A stretch of 44,733 bases of DNA from the NCBI GenBank assembly GCA_051003795.1, contig JBPCKZ010000044.1, positions 1 through 44,733 on the forward strand, in the 5' to 3' direction. Below the pieces are notes generated by a model. It saw only the letters and a list, made by a program, of their open reading frames with translations. It was not told where the DNA came from and made no database searches. Positions 1 to 8,558 of this stretch are shown here, piece after piece. Made by a program: the position numbers and the translations under genes. This DNA comes from JALYXS01 sp051003795. Its GTDB lineage: Bacteria > Acidobacteriota > Terriglobia > Bryobacterales > Bryobacteraceae. Positions within the stretch are counted from its first letter, which is position 1. Every line of letters begins with the position of its first letter.

Positions 1-365
<365 letters not shown>

Positions 366-656
366 TTGTGAGTTTAAAATCATCCCGCTGAAATCAAAGT
401 TTCTGACGAAATTTCTTAGTGCATCCAACCAGATTGTCAAAGATCTGCATGACCCCAACCGGCATCTCGCGATACCGGCACGGCCACGGGCCTCGAAACT
501 TTTAGCGATTCATCCAAATGCGCGGGCGTAACACCCTTACATCCGGGGAAAATCGCGGAAATTGTATTGAAAGAACTGCGAGGAAGGCCGTATACCGCTT
601 GCCCCGGTAGCCCGGACCAAGTTTTGTTACCATTCCTTACAAAGGATCTTTTCCCT
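366..656 (-). other. 16S rRNA leader region, no protein gene
   Basis: This stretch lies between the candidate rrn promoter and the mature 16S 5' end and would be the transcribed leader. On the minus strand it has CTTTGACAATC at about 434-441, a type of sequence often found just before 16S genes in rRNA leaders. No open reading frame with coding character, tRNA or clear terminator was seen. The leader role is inferred from position. Confidence 0.5.
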
Positions 657-686
657 AAACTACCACCAAGGTTTCAATCGGGTCAA
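657..686 (-). promoter_or_regulatory. Candidate rrn promoter
   Basis: On the minus strand, TTGACC (686-681) is followed by an 18-bp spacer and TAGTTT (662-657). It points towards the 16S gene and lies about 290 bp upstream of its mature end, a usual distance for rrn promoters. The -35 is good and the -10 weak. No start-site data are available. Confidence 0.45.
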
Positions 687-763
687 GTGCCGTCCCGATT
701 TTTTAGCCTGGCGATCCTTAATTGGGCGACCTGATCAGAATAACAAGGCGTTACAGATCTGGC

Positions 764-813
764 AAGCTTTTTTTTAAAAGCTTTTTTTAAAAGCTTTTTT
801 TGGAAGCTTTTTC
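764..813. repeat. Four tandem AAGCT(T)n units
   Basis: Units starting with AAGCTT begin at 764, 778, 791 and 804, so the period is 13-14 bp. Each is a T-tract of 5-8 nt joined by AA or GG. The array lies between the divergent rRNA gene and the secreted-protein gene at 833 and overlaps the latter's likely -35. Homopolymer-rich repeats like this can vary in copy number by slippage. It could serve as an AT-rich upstream element for either gene, which is inference. Confidence 0.8.
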
Positions 814-826
814 AAGAGCTTACAAT
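800..826 (+). promoter_or_regulatory. Promoter of the gene at 833
   Basis: TTGGAA (800-805), a 15-bp spacer and TACAAT (821-826) end only 6 nt before the ATG at 833. Transcription would start at or next to the start codon, giving a leaderless message. No Shine-Dalgarno sequence precedes the ATG. The T-tract array overlaps the -35 region. Confidence 0.45.
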
Positions 827-832
827 CGTTCC

Positions 833-1843
833 ATGGGCCCCAGCCGAATCGCCGCGCTTTTCCTGCTGGGCGCCAGCGCCGTCGCTCAGGCGCCTCTCGG
901 TCTCGCCGAACTGCTGAACCGCATCTCCAAAGACGCCGCCGACTTTCAAAAGGTTGCACCCCTTACCCTGTCCGAAGAAACGCTCCGGCAACGCTCGCGT
1001 CCCGGTTTCGCCGGGCTGCTCGAAAAGGACAGTGCCGCCGCCAGGCTCCCGCCCGCCCCGCTCAGCCAACGCGAAATCGTCTCCGAATACGGCTATGCCA
1101 GCTTGCGGAACGCACCGGCGGCGTTGCACGAGATCCGCAAGATCGTCCGCGTGGACGGTCGCGAGCTCTCGACGGTCGATAACGCCCGCCACGCGGTGGC
1201 GGCCGGGTTGTCGGGCGATGACAAACAAAAAAAGCGCCTCCTTGAAGAGTTCGAAAAACATGGACTCAAAGGCTCGGTGACCGACTTCGGCCAGCTCCTG
1301 CTCCTCTTCTCGAAGCGCCGCATCGGCGACTATGATTTCCACATCGATCGCGAAGCGCGCGTGGGTGTCGATCCCGTGCTGGTGCTGGCCTACCGGCAGC
1401 GCGGCGGGCCGGAATCGCTTACCGTCTTTCGCGGGAACACCGCCGTGCGCCAACCGCTTACGGGGGAGATCTGGGTGCGCAAGTCGGACGGGATGCCCCT
1501 CCGCATTACGCTCGTCTCCATTCAGCGGATGCAGCACAACGCGATCAAGGACGAAGCGGCCGTCGATTATTCGCCCAGCCCGTTGGGCGCCGTGCTACCC
1601 GTGGCCGTCGTCCACCGGGAATATTTGAACGACGACCTGCTCACCGAAAACCTCTTTCGCTATGCTCCATTCCGCCGGATTGCCGGCGGAGCCGAACCGG
1701 GGAGCGCGCCGCCATCCAAGGGAGTCGGCGAACAAACCGTGGCCAATCCACCCCTTTCCCTCCCATCCGTTTCCAAACCGGGTTCGCGGCCGGAGGACGA
1801 TACGCCCATGGTCAAGGCGCCCATCGTCCGGATACCCGAATAG
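833..1843 (+). CDS. Secreted hypothetical protein
   Basis: A 336-residue protein starting MGPSRIAALFLLGASAVAQA: a short basic N-terminus, a hydrophobic core and a plausible signal-peptidase site after Ala. A TTG at 800 would add 11 residues before the signal peptide, so the ATG at 833 is preferred. The mature part is alternately charged and beta-rich, with no recognised catalytic motif. The C-terminal 60 residues are rich in Pro, Gly and Ser and look disordered. It is followed after 1 nt by the hydrolase gene, so the two are probably co-transcribed. I do not recognise the family. A periplasmic or surface location is inferred from the signal peptide alone. Confidence 0.8.
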   Translation: MGPSRIAALFLLGASAVAQAPLGLAELLNRISKDAADFQKVAPLTLSEETLRQRSRPGFAGLLEKDSAAARLPPAPLSQREIVSEYGYASLRNAPAALHEIRKIVRVDGRELSTVDNARHAVAAGLSGDDKQKKRLLEEFEKHGLKGSVTDFGQLLLLFSKRRIGDYDFHIDREARVGVDPVLVLAYRQRGGPESLTVFRGNTAVRQPLTGEIWVRKSDGMPLRITLVSIQRMQHNAIKDEAAVDYSPSPLGAVLPVAVVHREYLNDDLLTENLFRYAPFRRIAGGAEPGSAPPSKGVGEQTVANPPLSLPSVSKPGSRPEDDTPMVKAPIVRIPE

Positions 1844-1844
1844 G

Positions 1845-2474
1845 GTGAACTCCATCCTATATCTGCACGGCTTCGCCTCCGGCCCGCGCTCCACCAAAGC
1901 CGGCTTCTTTGCGGCCCGTTTGGCCGAATTGGGGATTCCACTACAAATTCCCGATCTAGCGCGAGGAGATTTCGAACACCTCACCATAACGGGACAGCTT
2001 GAAGCTGTCGATAAGGCGGTGGGGGGCGGACCGGCGACGCTGATCGGGTCGAGTATGGGAGGTTACGTCGCGGCCCTTTACGCCGCGCGGCACGGCAAAG
2101 TGGACCGCTTGATTCTGCTCGCGCCGGCCTTCGGCCTGTCCGCCCGGTGGGCCAGCGTGTTGGGGGAACAGCGGTCCCGCGAATGGGAGCGTACCGGGTG
2201 GCTCAATGTATATCATTTCGGGGACGGTCGCGAACGGAAGTTGAGTCTCGCCTTATGCGAGGACGGGCGGCAATATGAAGAATACCCGGATTTCCCGCAA
2301 TCGGCGCTGATCTTCCATGGGCGGAGCGATGCGGTGGTTCCGTTCGAAAATTCCGTCCGATTGGCGCGAGGGCGGGCGAACGTGAAGCTCGAGCCGCTCG
2401 ATTCAGACCATGAGTTGCTGGACGTCCTGCCGGAGATTTGGTCCTTATCGGGAACTTTTCTCCTGGCTACGTGA
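1845..2474 (+). CDS. Small alpha/beta-hydrolase (YqiA/UPF0227-like esterase)
   Basis: A 209-residue protein. The frame is open upstream into the preceding gene, but homology-like sequence begins at GTG 1845 with NSILYLHGFASGP, the beta-strand and oxyanion HGF motif of alpha/beta hydrolases. GSSMGGY supplies the nucleophile Ser elbow. LIFHGRSDAVVPFENS carries the acid residue, and SDHELLD near the C-terminus the catalytic His. Size and motifs fit the short YqiA-like esterases, which lack a lid domain. There is no signal peptide, so it is probably cytoplasmic. The start lies 1 nt after the previous stop, indicating coupling. The substrate cannot be told from sequence. Confidence 0.85.
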   Translation: MNSILYLHGFASGPRSTKAGFFAARLAELGIPLQIPDLARGDFEHLTITGQLEAVDKAVGGGPATLIGSSMGGYVAALYAARHGKVDRLILLAPAFGLSARWASVLGEQRSREWERTGWLNVYHFGDGRERKLSLALCEDGRQYEEYPDFPQSALIFHGRSDAVVPFENSVRLARGRANVKLEPLDSDHELLDVLPEIWSLSGTFLLAT

Positions 2475-2535
2475 TTTTCTCCACGCGGCTGCCGGCCAAG
2501 GAGTCCTATACACTTGACGCAGGGACAAATTACAT

Positions 2536-5500
2536 ATGCGCCGGATTAAGGCTACAGCTCTGCTTTCGCTCGCGCTTTTCATTCCAGCGGCTCTGCTCGC
2601 CCAGGCCGACAAAGGTACGCTACTCGGATCGGTACAGGATACGTCGGGAGCTGCGGTGGCGAATGCGGATGTGAAGGTCACCGAAGTGAACACGAACATA
2701 GCGCACTCAGCAAAGACCAATGGGGATGGGAACTATTCGTTCCCTCTGCTCGACCCGGGGATGTACACGGTTGAGGCCGAGCACGCGGGCTTTAAGCGTT
2801 CGAGCAGAACAAACGTCATCCTGGATGCAAATAGCGCCCTGAGGACCGATTTTGCGCTTCAGCTCGGCTCCGTCAGCGAAAGCATCGATGTCTCGGCGTC
2901 GGCGGCCACGCTGCAGACGGATCGCGCGGACCTGGGCGAGAAAATTGAAATGCAAACACTCGAAAACATGCCTCTTGGATTTAACCGGAACTACCAGGGC
3001 CTGCTCGGGCTGACGCCCGGCGCATCCCGCCCTTTCCGAACCAACTCATCTTTCTACAACTCCGGGGACCACCTCTCGACATTCGTCAACGGGCAGTTTC
3101 GGCAGGCGAGCACTTACCTGATCGAGGGCATTATCAACGACTGGGACAACGGCAACGTCACCGCGCTCGTGCCTCCGATCGAGGCGATTCAAACCGTCGA
3201 CGTTACCACCACGAACTACGACGCGGAATTTGGGCGCGTGACGGGCGCGGTCACCAACGTGATCTTACGGTCGGGAACGAACGCCTGGCATGGCAGCGCA
3301 TTCGAGTTCAACAAGGCGCGCGCCCTGTCGGCGAAGAATTTCTTCGCGCTGACTACGCCCCCGCTGGTCTACAACCTCTTCGGCGGAACGTTCGGCGGGC
3401 CAATCGAGAAGAATAAGATATTCTTTTTTGCCGACACTCAAATTTTGAGGGATCGCGAGACCGCCGCCACCGGCACGTTGACTATTCCGACGCCGGCCTT
3501 CCGGTCCGGCGACCTCGGCGCAGCGGCCACTACTATTTACGACCCTGCGACCGGCAACCCGGACGGAACCGGGCGAAAGCCTTTTCCGGGCAACGTCATT
3601 CCGGCTAGCCGTCTCAGTCCCATCGCGCAGAAGATTCTGGCCTATCTGCCGCCGCCGATCCGAGGCGGACTTTCCGCCAATTATCCATACGCGGTGAACC
3701 AGGCGAAAAACACCGAAAACTTCGACGTGAAGATCGACCATCAGATCAATGCTAATAACTCGGTGGCTTGGCGCTACAGCTACCAGCAGCCGGAGATCAC
3801 GGTTCCGCCGGTGTTCGGAATTGTCGGCGGTCCCGGCAACGGCGGCTTTGCAGGTGCGGGAACCGCTCGCAGCCAGGCGCCCGGTGTCAGTTACACGCAC
3901 ATCTTCGGCCCGGCTCTGATCACGGAGCTACGCTTCGGCATTTCCCGGGTGGCCAATAACGTAAATCAGACGGACTATGGCACGACGACGGCGAAGCAGC
4001 TCGGAATCGGTGGAGCGAACATCGACCCGTGGTCGAGCGGCATGAGTTCCGTTTCCATCAGCGGCTTCGACAGCCCGTTGGTGGGTTACTCGCCAAGCGA
4101 GCCTTGGCGCCGCACGCAAACCAACTTTGAGCTGACCAACTCGTGGACGAAGATATGGGGCAACCACACCGTTAAGTGGGGCGCCGATCTGAATCGCGAC
4201 CGCAACGACCTATTGCAGACACAGACGTTCGATCCCCGCGGGCGCTTTAATTACGCGGGCGGGCAGACGTCCACGCCGGGCGCGGTGAATGGATCGGCCA
4301 ATGCCTTTGCCGCCTTTCTTTTGGATCTTCCCAACCAGGTCGGACGCGACCTCTACGTCGAGTTTCCGACAGTGCGGCAAAGCTATTACCAGTTCTTTGG
4401 CCAGGACAAATGGCAGGCGAGCCACAAGCTGACGCTCGACATCGGGCTCCGATATGAGTACTGGCCGGCGGCCACTTCCCACTACAAGCGGCAGTTCGTG
4501 AATTACGACCCGAGCGACAATAGCTTGCTGGTAGGGGGCGCCGGTAATATTCCGAAGAATCTCGGCATTCACGGAGATCCGCTAGGATTCGCGCCTCGCT
4601 TCGGCCTCTCGTACCGGATCGACGATAAAACCGTGGCGCGCGCGGCATTCGGGATCAGCTATTTGTTCCGCGATACCTCGCAATACAACTTCCCATCCAA
4701 TCAGGTGAGCGAGCTTGACGCCCTGAATTCATACACTCCCGCCGGGTCGATGGCCACGGGCTTTCCCGCCCCGATTCTATTGACCATTCCGGCTAACGGA
4801 ATCATTCTCAATGCGCCGCTCAATCTTACTTATGCGGTGATGCCCAAGGACCTGGTCCATGAACGCGTAAACTTTTGGAACGTCGCCGTGCAAAGGGAGC
4901 TGCCGTGGAGTCTTACCTTCGAGGTGGCATACGTCGGTAACCATGGCGTGGACGACCCCGTGTTGCTGCAATTGAATCGGGGAACGATTTTGGGGGCGGG
5001 TGCCGCGGGGCAGCCATTGAATCGGGCTTTCGGTCGCAGGGCCGGCGTGACCGCGCCCATCGGCGTGAGCACGCATTACAACGCGCTGCAGACAAAGTTG
5101 AACCGGCGATTCTCGAACGGTTTCCTGCTGACGACATCTTATACTTACAGCAAGTCCATCGACTACTGCTCCGATCGCCTGTGCACGCCCTTTAACCAGT
5201 ACAACTTTGCTTTCGATCGCGCCGCTTCGGATTTCAATCACACGCAGGTCTTCGTGCAGAGCTTTCTCTATGAGCTTCCGTTGGGGAGCGGCAAACGATG
5301 GTTGCGGTCCGGCGCGGCCGGCTGGGCGCTGGGCGGTTGGCAGGTGAACGGTATCTTCACGGCTCAGACCGGCGCGCCCATCGACATTCAATACAGCGCC
5401 GCCAGCCTGAATACGCCATTCATCAACAACCGGCCAAATGTAAACGGGCCGGTGAAGATATTTGGGCGTGTGAACGCGGGCGGCACATGGTTCGATACCA

Positions 5501-5775
5501 GCGTGTTTTCCGCGCCTGTTGCGGGAACGTTTGGAAACATCGGCCGGAATACGGGACTTGGCCCAAATCTGGTGAATCTCGACTTCTCGCTTTTCCGGAA
5601 GTTTGCGATCCGGGAGAGGGTTGCGCTCGAATTGCGGGCCGAAACGCTCAATCTCACCAATACGCCGCATTTCAATAACCCCGGCAACACATTCGGGACG
5701 GCGACATTCGGGGTGATTAGTTCCGCCGTGAACGATTCGCGCATCATTCAATTCGGAGGCAAGATTTCGTTCTGA
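2536..5775 (+). CDS. Oar-like TonB-dependent outer-membrane receptor
   Basis: A 1079-residue protein beginning MRRIKATALLSLALFIPAAL, a clear signal peptide ending near LLAQA. Residues about 25-105 form a carboxypeptidase-regulatory-like beta-sandwich (GTLLGSVQDTSGAAVANADV, then DGNYSFPLLDPGMYTVEAEHAGF). A plug-like region follows to about residue 230 (DAEFGRVTGAVTNVILRSGTN), then a long beta-barrel ending in the aromatic ISF typical of outer-membrane proteins. This architecture is greatly expanded in Acidobacteriota, where such proteins are thought to take up polymers or oligomers, but the ligand is unknown. AGGGAC 9-14 nt before the ATG is a weak ribosome site. No partner enzyme is adjacent, unlike the second receptor in this window. 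Confidence 0.92.
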   Translation: MRRIKATALLSLALFIPAALLAQADKGTLLGSVQDTSGAAVANADVKVTEVNTNIAHSAKTNGDGNYSFPLLDPGMYTVEAEHAGFKRSSRTNVILDANSALRTDFALQLGSVSESIDVSASAATLQTDRADLGEKIEMQTLENMPLGFNRNYQGLLGLTPGASRPFRTNSSFYNSGDHLSTFVNGQFRQASTYLIEGIINDWDNGNVTALVPPIEAIQTVDVTTTNYDAEFGRVTGAVTNVILRSGTNAWHGSAFEFNKARALSAKNFFALTTPPLVYNLFGGTFGGPIEKNKIFFFADTQILRDRETAATGTLTIPTPAFRSGDLGAAATTIYDPATGNPDGTGRKPFPGNVIPASRLSPIAQKILAYLPPPIRGGLSANYPYAVNQAKNTENFDVKIDHQINANNSVAWRYSYQQPEITVPPVFGIVGGPGNGGFAGAGTARSQAPGVSYTHIFGPALITELRFGISRVANNVNQTDYGTTTAKQLGIGGANIDPWSSGMSSVSISGFDSPLVGYSPSEPWRRTQTNFELTNSWTKIWGNHTVKWGADLNRDRNDLLQTQTFDPRGRFNYAGGQTSTPGAVNGSANAFAAFLLDLPNQVGRDLYVEFPTVRQSYYQFFGQDKWQASHKLTLDIGLRYEYWPAATSHYKRQFVNYDPSDNSLLVGGAGNIPKNLGIHGDPLGFAPRFGLSYRIDDKTVARAAFGISYLFRDTSQYNFPSNQVSELDALNSYTPAGSMATGFPAPILLTIPANGIILNAPLNLTYAVMPKDLVHERVNFWNVAVQRELPWSLTFEVAYVGNHGVDDPVLLQLNRGTILGAGAAGQPLNRAFGRRAGVTAPIGVSTHYNALQTKLNRRFSNGFLLTTSYTYSKSIDYCSDRLCTPFNQYNFAFDRAASDFNHTQVFVQSFLYELPLGSGKRWLRSGAAGWALGGWQVNGIFTAQTGAPIDIQYSAASLNTPFINNRPNVNGPVKIFGRVNAGGTWFDTSVFSAPVAGTFGNIGRNTGLGPNLVNLDFSLFRKFAIRERVALELRAETLNLTNTPHFNNPGNTFGTATFGVISSAVNDSRIIQFGGKISF

Positions 5776-6187
5776 CGCTCGCTGAAACAAGCACGTCCGG
5801 AAAAAGGAGAGGATATGCTCTTGTGTCGTGTTTCGCTGTCCCAAAATAGAAAATCGTGAAGTTAACAAATATAGTAAGGAAAAGAAACGGAACGGAAAAT
5901 GCCACTCCTGAGCGGCAAGGCAGGGGAAGGCGAAAGTCGTAGGCTCCGGGCTTACGCTGTCGATTTGTTTTGCCTGTACTCGCGGGAATCGACTTAGACC
6001 CAGACTGCGGATTTTCAGTTCGAGATGAATAACGCCGCTCCGTGCGTATCTCGAGAATGGCTGGCGCTCTATTCCCCGAGGGTTCGCTTAAGGTGCTGGC
6101 TGGGTGCGCTCCCTGATGTCTGGCGGCGAGAACGGCTTTCGACGTAGCCGCGCGGTAATATGGGAGCGGAGAAAACAGAGGATTCCC
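5776..6187 (+). other. Gap with one tiny ORF behind a strong ribosome site
   Basis: Between the receptor and the next gene, AAAGGAGAGG (about 5803-5812) stands just before an ATG at 5815 that opens only 14 codons (MLLCRVSLSQNRKS, stop at 5857-5859). It could be a leader peptide or the leftover 5' end of a lost gene. TAATAT near 6155-6160 may be the -10 for the gene at 6188. The remainder shows nothing recognisable. Confidence 0.3.
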
Positions 6188-7072
6188 ATGTCGCTGAGCC
6201 TACTCAAGGATATTCGAGCCGCTTATTCGAACTTGAACCCGGACGGCGTCCGGGCTCAAGCGGAGCGCGAGGTCAACGTTGCGCTGAGAGCGGAAACGGA
6301 CTTTGGCTACGCCACGATGGAGCGCTTTCTCGCGCCGCTCAACCTGAGCGCCGATAAGCGCGGGCGTTCGCTCGCGGCCATTCATCGCGCGACCGGTAAT
6401 GGCGGATCTGGAAAATTCGACTTTGTCCTGTGCGAAGAGGGCATCGAGTGCCCGGAAAAAGGGTTTCGGTTCCATCGCGGAAACCCGGACCAGACGGTGT
6501 CCGATGTTCTCGATGCGCATCAGGATTTGGAGTTGGCGCTGGCGCGCAATTTCTATCCATTTCGAGATGCGGTGGTTAGCCGGATCATTCAACGCGTCGC
6601 ACGCGAGAATGCGATGTTCACGCTGGTGACCGCCCTGCCGAACGTAATTCCCAGTTTTATCGAGCTGCCTTGGGCGGTCGGAGAATTCGCCACCGATACT
6701 GCGTTCTTGACGATTAATCAGATTCGCATGGCGTTTCTGATTTCGGCCGCGAGCGGCAACGAGATCGGTTATACCGGACAGAAGGGCGAGATTGCCACGA
6801 TTATCGCGAGCGCGTTCGGGTGGCGCGCGATTGCCCGCGAGCTGATTGGAAAGATCCCGCTGGGAGGCGGGCTGATCCCGAAAGGCGTGGTCTCCTTCGC
6901 CGGCACGTATGCCGTGGGGCGAAGCCTCGACAAGTTTCACCGGATGGGGTACGGGATGAGCCGCGCGGAACATCGTGAAGCGTATGCGCACGCTTTGGAA
7001 AAGGGCCGCGGAGTAGTGGAGCAGCTGCTTTCAACTTTGAAGGCCGGATTCGGGAAACCGAGCGCGGCATAG
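6188..7072 (+). CDS. Hypothetical protein with a DUF697/EcsC-like hydrophobic domain
   Basis: A 294-residue protein. The frame is open from 6104, but AGAGGA at 6177-6182 is correctly spaced for the ATG at 6188, and the residues before it are low in coding character. The first half is soluble and charged. Residues about 170-260 hold moderately hydrophobic helices with NQIRMAFLISAASG and GWRAIARELIGKIPLGGGLIPKG. This arrangement resembles the C-terminal DUF697 (YcjF-type) or EcsC-like domains, but I see no GTP-binding P-loop. The gene is alone between a receptor gene and tig. Function is unknown; membrane association is inferred. Confidence 0.75.
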   Translation: MSLSLLKDIRAAYSNLNPDGVRAQAEREVNVALRAETDFGYATMERFLAPLNLSADKRGRSLAAIHRATGNGGSGKFDFVLCEEGIECPEKGFRFHRGNPDQTVSDVLDAHQDLELALARNFYPFRDAVVSRIIQRVARENAMFTLVTALPNVIPSFIELPWAVGEFATDTAFLTINQIRMAFLISAASGNEIGYTGQKGEIATIIASAFGWRAIARELIGKIPLGGGLIPKGVVSFAGTYAVGRSLDKFHRMGYGMSRAEHREAYAHALEKGRGVVEQLLSTLKAGFGKPSAA

Positions 7073-7177
7073 GCCAAACGAAGTTGGAGGAAGCCCCTCC
7101 CGAAGAACCGCTCGGAAATGGCGTAACCTTCGTGAAGCTATGATAGAGGTAGATCTTTTTTCCGAGGTACGTTCGAT

Positions 7178-8488
7178 TTGGCATTCGTGGAAGGTTGCAA
7201 GCACTCGCTCGAAGTAACGATTCCCGTCGATGTGATCGAGGGGGAGACGGTTAAAGTCGTCGAGGATATTAAGAAGCGCGCGCGCCTCCCCGGCTTTCGT
7301 CCGGGCAAGGCGCCGGGCACGCTGATAAAAAAGCAGTTTCAAGGCGACATACGGCAGAAGGTTCTCGAGAGTCTGATACCCAAATACTTCGACCGGGAAG
7401 TGAAGCAGGAGCATCTGAAACCGGTCAGCGCGCCCGATATAACGGAAGTTCATTTCGACGAAGGCGAGCCGCTGCGGTTCAAGGCCGAATTCGAAGTGGA
7501 GCCGGAATTCGAGATTGGCGAGTATCGCGGGCTGAGCGTTTCCTATCATGAGCCGGAGGTTACCGACGAGGACGTTGCGAAACGGCTCGAGGAGATCCGC
7601 AACGACAAAGCCACTTTCGTGAATGAAGAACCGAGGCCGCTGGCGGATGGCGACCACGCGGTATTGTCCCTCGAAAGCGTGAGCGGGCCGGACGAACCGG
7701 TGAAGTCGGATGAATTGACGCTCGAGATTGGCGCGCCGGGAACGCTCGAGGCGTTCACGGAAAATCTACGGGGCATGTCGCCGGGAGAGGAGAAGGACTT
7801 CCCTGTTACTTATCCGGAAGACTTCGGGCAGGAAAAGCTGGCCGGGAAGACGGTTCTTTTCCACTGCGTGGTGAAAGGGGTGCGGCGCAAGGAATTGCCC
7901 GAGGTGAACGACGAATTCGCGCAGGATTTGGGCGATTACCGGACCCTCGATGAACTTAAGGAATCGATTCGCAAAGGGATTTTCTCGCACCGGCAATTCG
8001 AGGCGCAGCAGGCCGCGAAGAATAAGCTGGTCGAAACGCTGGTGGACCGGAACGATTTTCCGGTGCCGGAAGCATACGTGGAACGGCAGATCCGGAACAA
8101 GGTGGAGCAGCGGTTGAGTTCGCTTTCGCAGGAAGGGGTGGATACCAGCAAACTGAAACTCGACTGGGAAAAAGTAAAGGAAGCCCAACGGGATCAGGCT
8201 TTACGCGAAGTGCGAGCATCCCTCCTGTTATCCAAGATTTCGGAGCGGGAGGCGATTGCGGCGATGCGGGATGAAGTGGATCGCGAGGTGGAGCGGATTG
8301 CCCGGCAGCGGCGGGAGCCGTTGGCGGCGGCGCGGGCGCGCATGGAGAAAGAAGGAATGACGGGGCGGATCGCTTCGCACATCCAGACGGAGAAGACGCT
8401 GAACTTCTTGTTCGAGCAGGCGGCGAAGACGGCTGGGGAGCTGGCCCAAGAGAGCATGCCGCCGGTTTTGGAAGGGACGCCGGCGTGA
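7178..8488 (+). CDS. tig: Trigger factor (ribosome-associated chaperone, PPIase)
   Basis: A 436-residue protein, the usual length for trigger factor. The N-terminal ribosome-binding domain carries the signature FRPGKAPGTLIKKQF around residues 43-57. A central FKBP-type peptidyl-prolyl isomerase domain spans about 150-240 (GMSPGEEKDFPVTYPEDFG). The long alpha-helical C-terminal domain forms the chaperone arms. Translation starts at TTG 7178, since MAFVEGCKHSLEVTIPVDV is the conserved first strand. GAGG at 7164-7167 is a reasonable ribosome site, and TATGAT at 7139-7144 a possible -10. It precedes clpX, as in many bacteria, but the usual clpP between them is missing. Confidence 0.97.
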   Translation: MAFVEGCKHSLEVTIPVDVIEGETVKVVEDIKKRARLPGFRPGKAPGTLIKKQFQGDIRQKVLESLIPKYFDREVKQEHLKPVSAPDITEVHFDEGEPLRFKAEFEVEPEFEIGEYRGLSVSYHEPEVTDEDVAKRLEEIRNDKATFVNEEPRPLADGDHAVLSLESVSGPDEPVKSDELTLEIGAPGTLEAFTENLRGMSPGEEKDFPVTYPEDFGQEKLAGKTVLFHCVVKGVRRKELPEVNDEFAQDLGDYRTLDELKESIRKGIFSHRQFEAQQAAKNKLVETLVDRNDFPVPEAYVERQIRNKVEQRLSSLSQEGVDTSKLKLDWEKVKEAQRDQALREVRASLLLSKISEREAIAAMRDEVDREVERIARQRREPLAAARARMEKEGMTGRIASHIQTEKTLNFLFEQAAKTAGELAQESMPPVLEGTPA

Positions 8489-8515
8489 GCGGGAGCGCCA
8501 ACGGTCTTTACCGGA

Positions 8516-8551
8516 TTGATATGGATCTCTCTTCGGGTGATAATGGGGGGG
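8516..8551 (+). promoter_or_regulatory. clpX promoter and ribosome site
   Basis: TTGATA (8516-8521), a 17-bp spacer and GATAAT (8539-8544) form a near-consensus housekeeping sigma promoter. A run of seven G (8545-8551) follows directly and can pair with the 16S tail, 7 nt before the ATG at 8559. If transcription starts 6-8 nt after the -10, the G run lies at the extreme 5' end of the message. clpX therefore seems to have its own promoter rather than depending on tig. Confidence 0.6.
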
Positions 8552-8558
8552 ACCTCAC

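Noticed and set aside
4777..5868. 363-codon open frame antisense to the first receptor
   Set aside because: Lies opposite conserved barrel sequence and has no recognisable domain.
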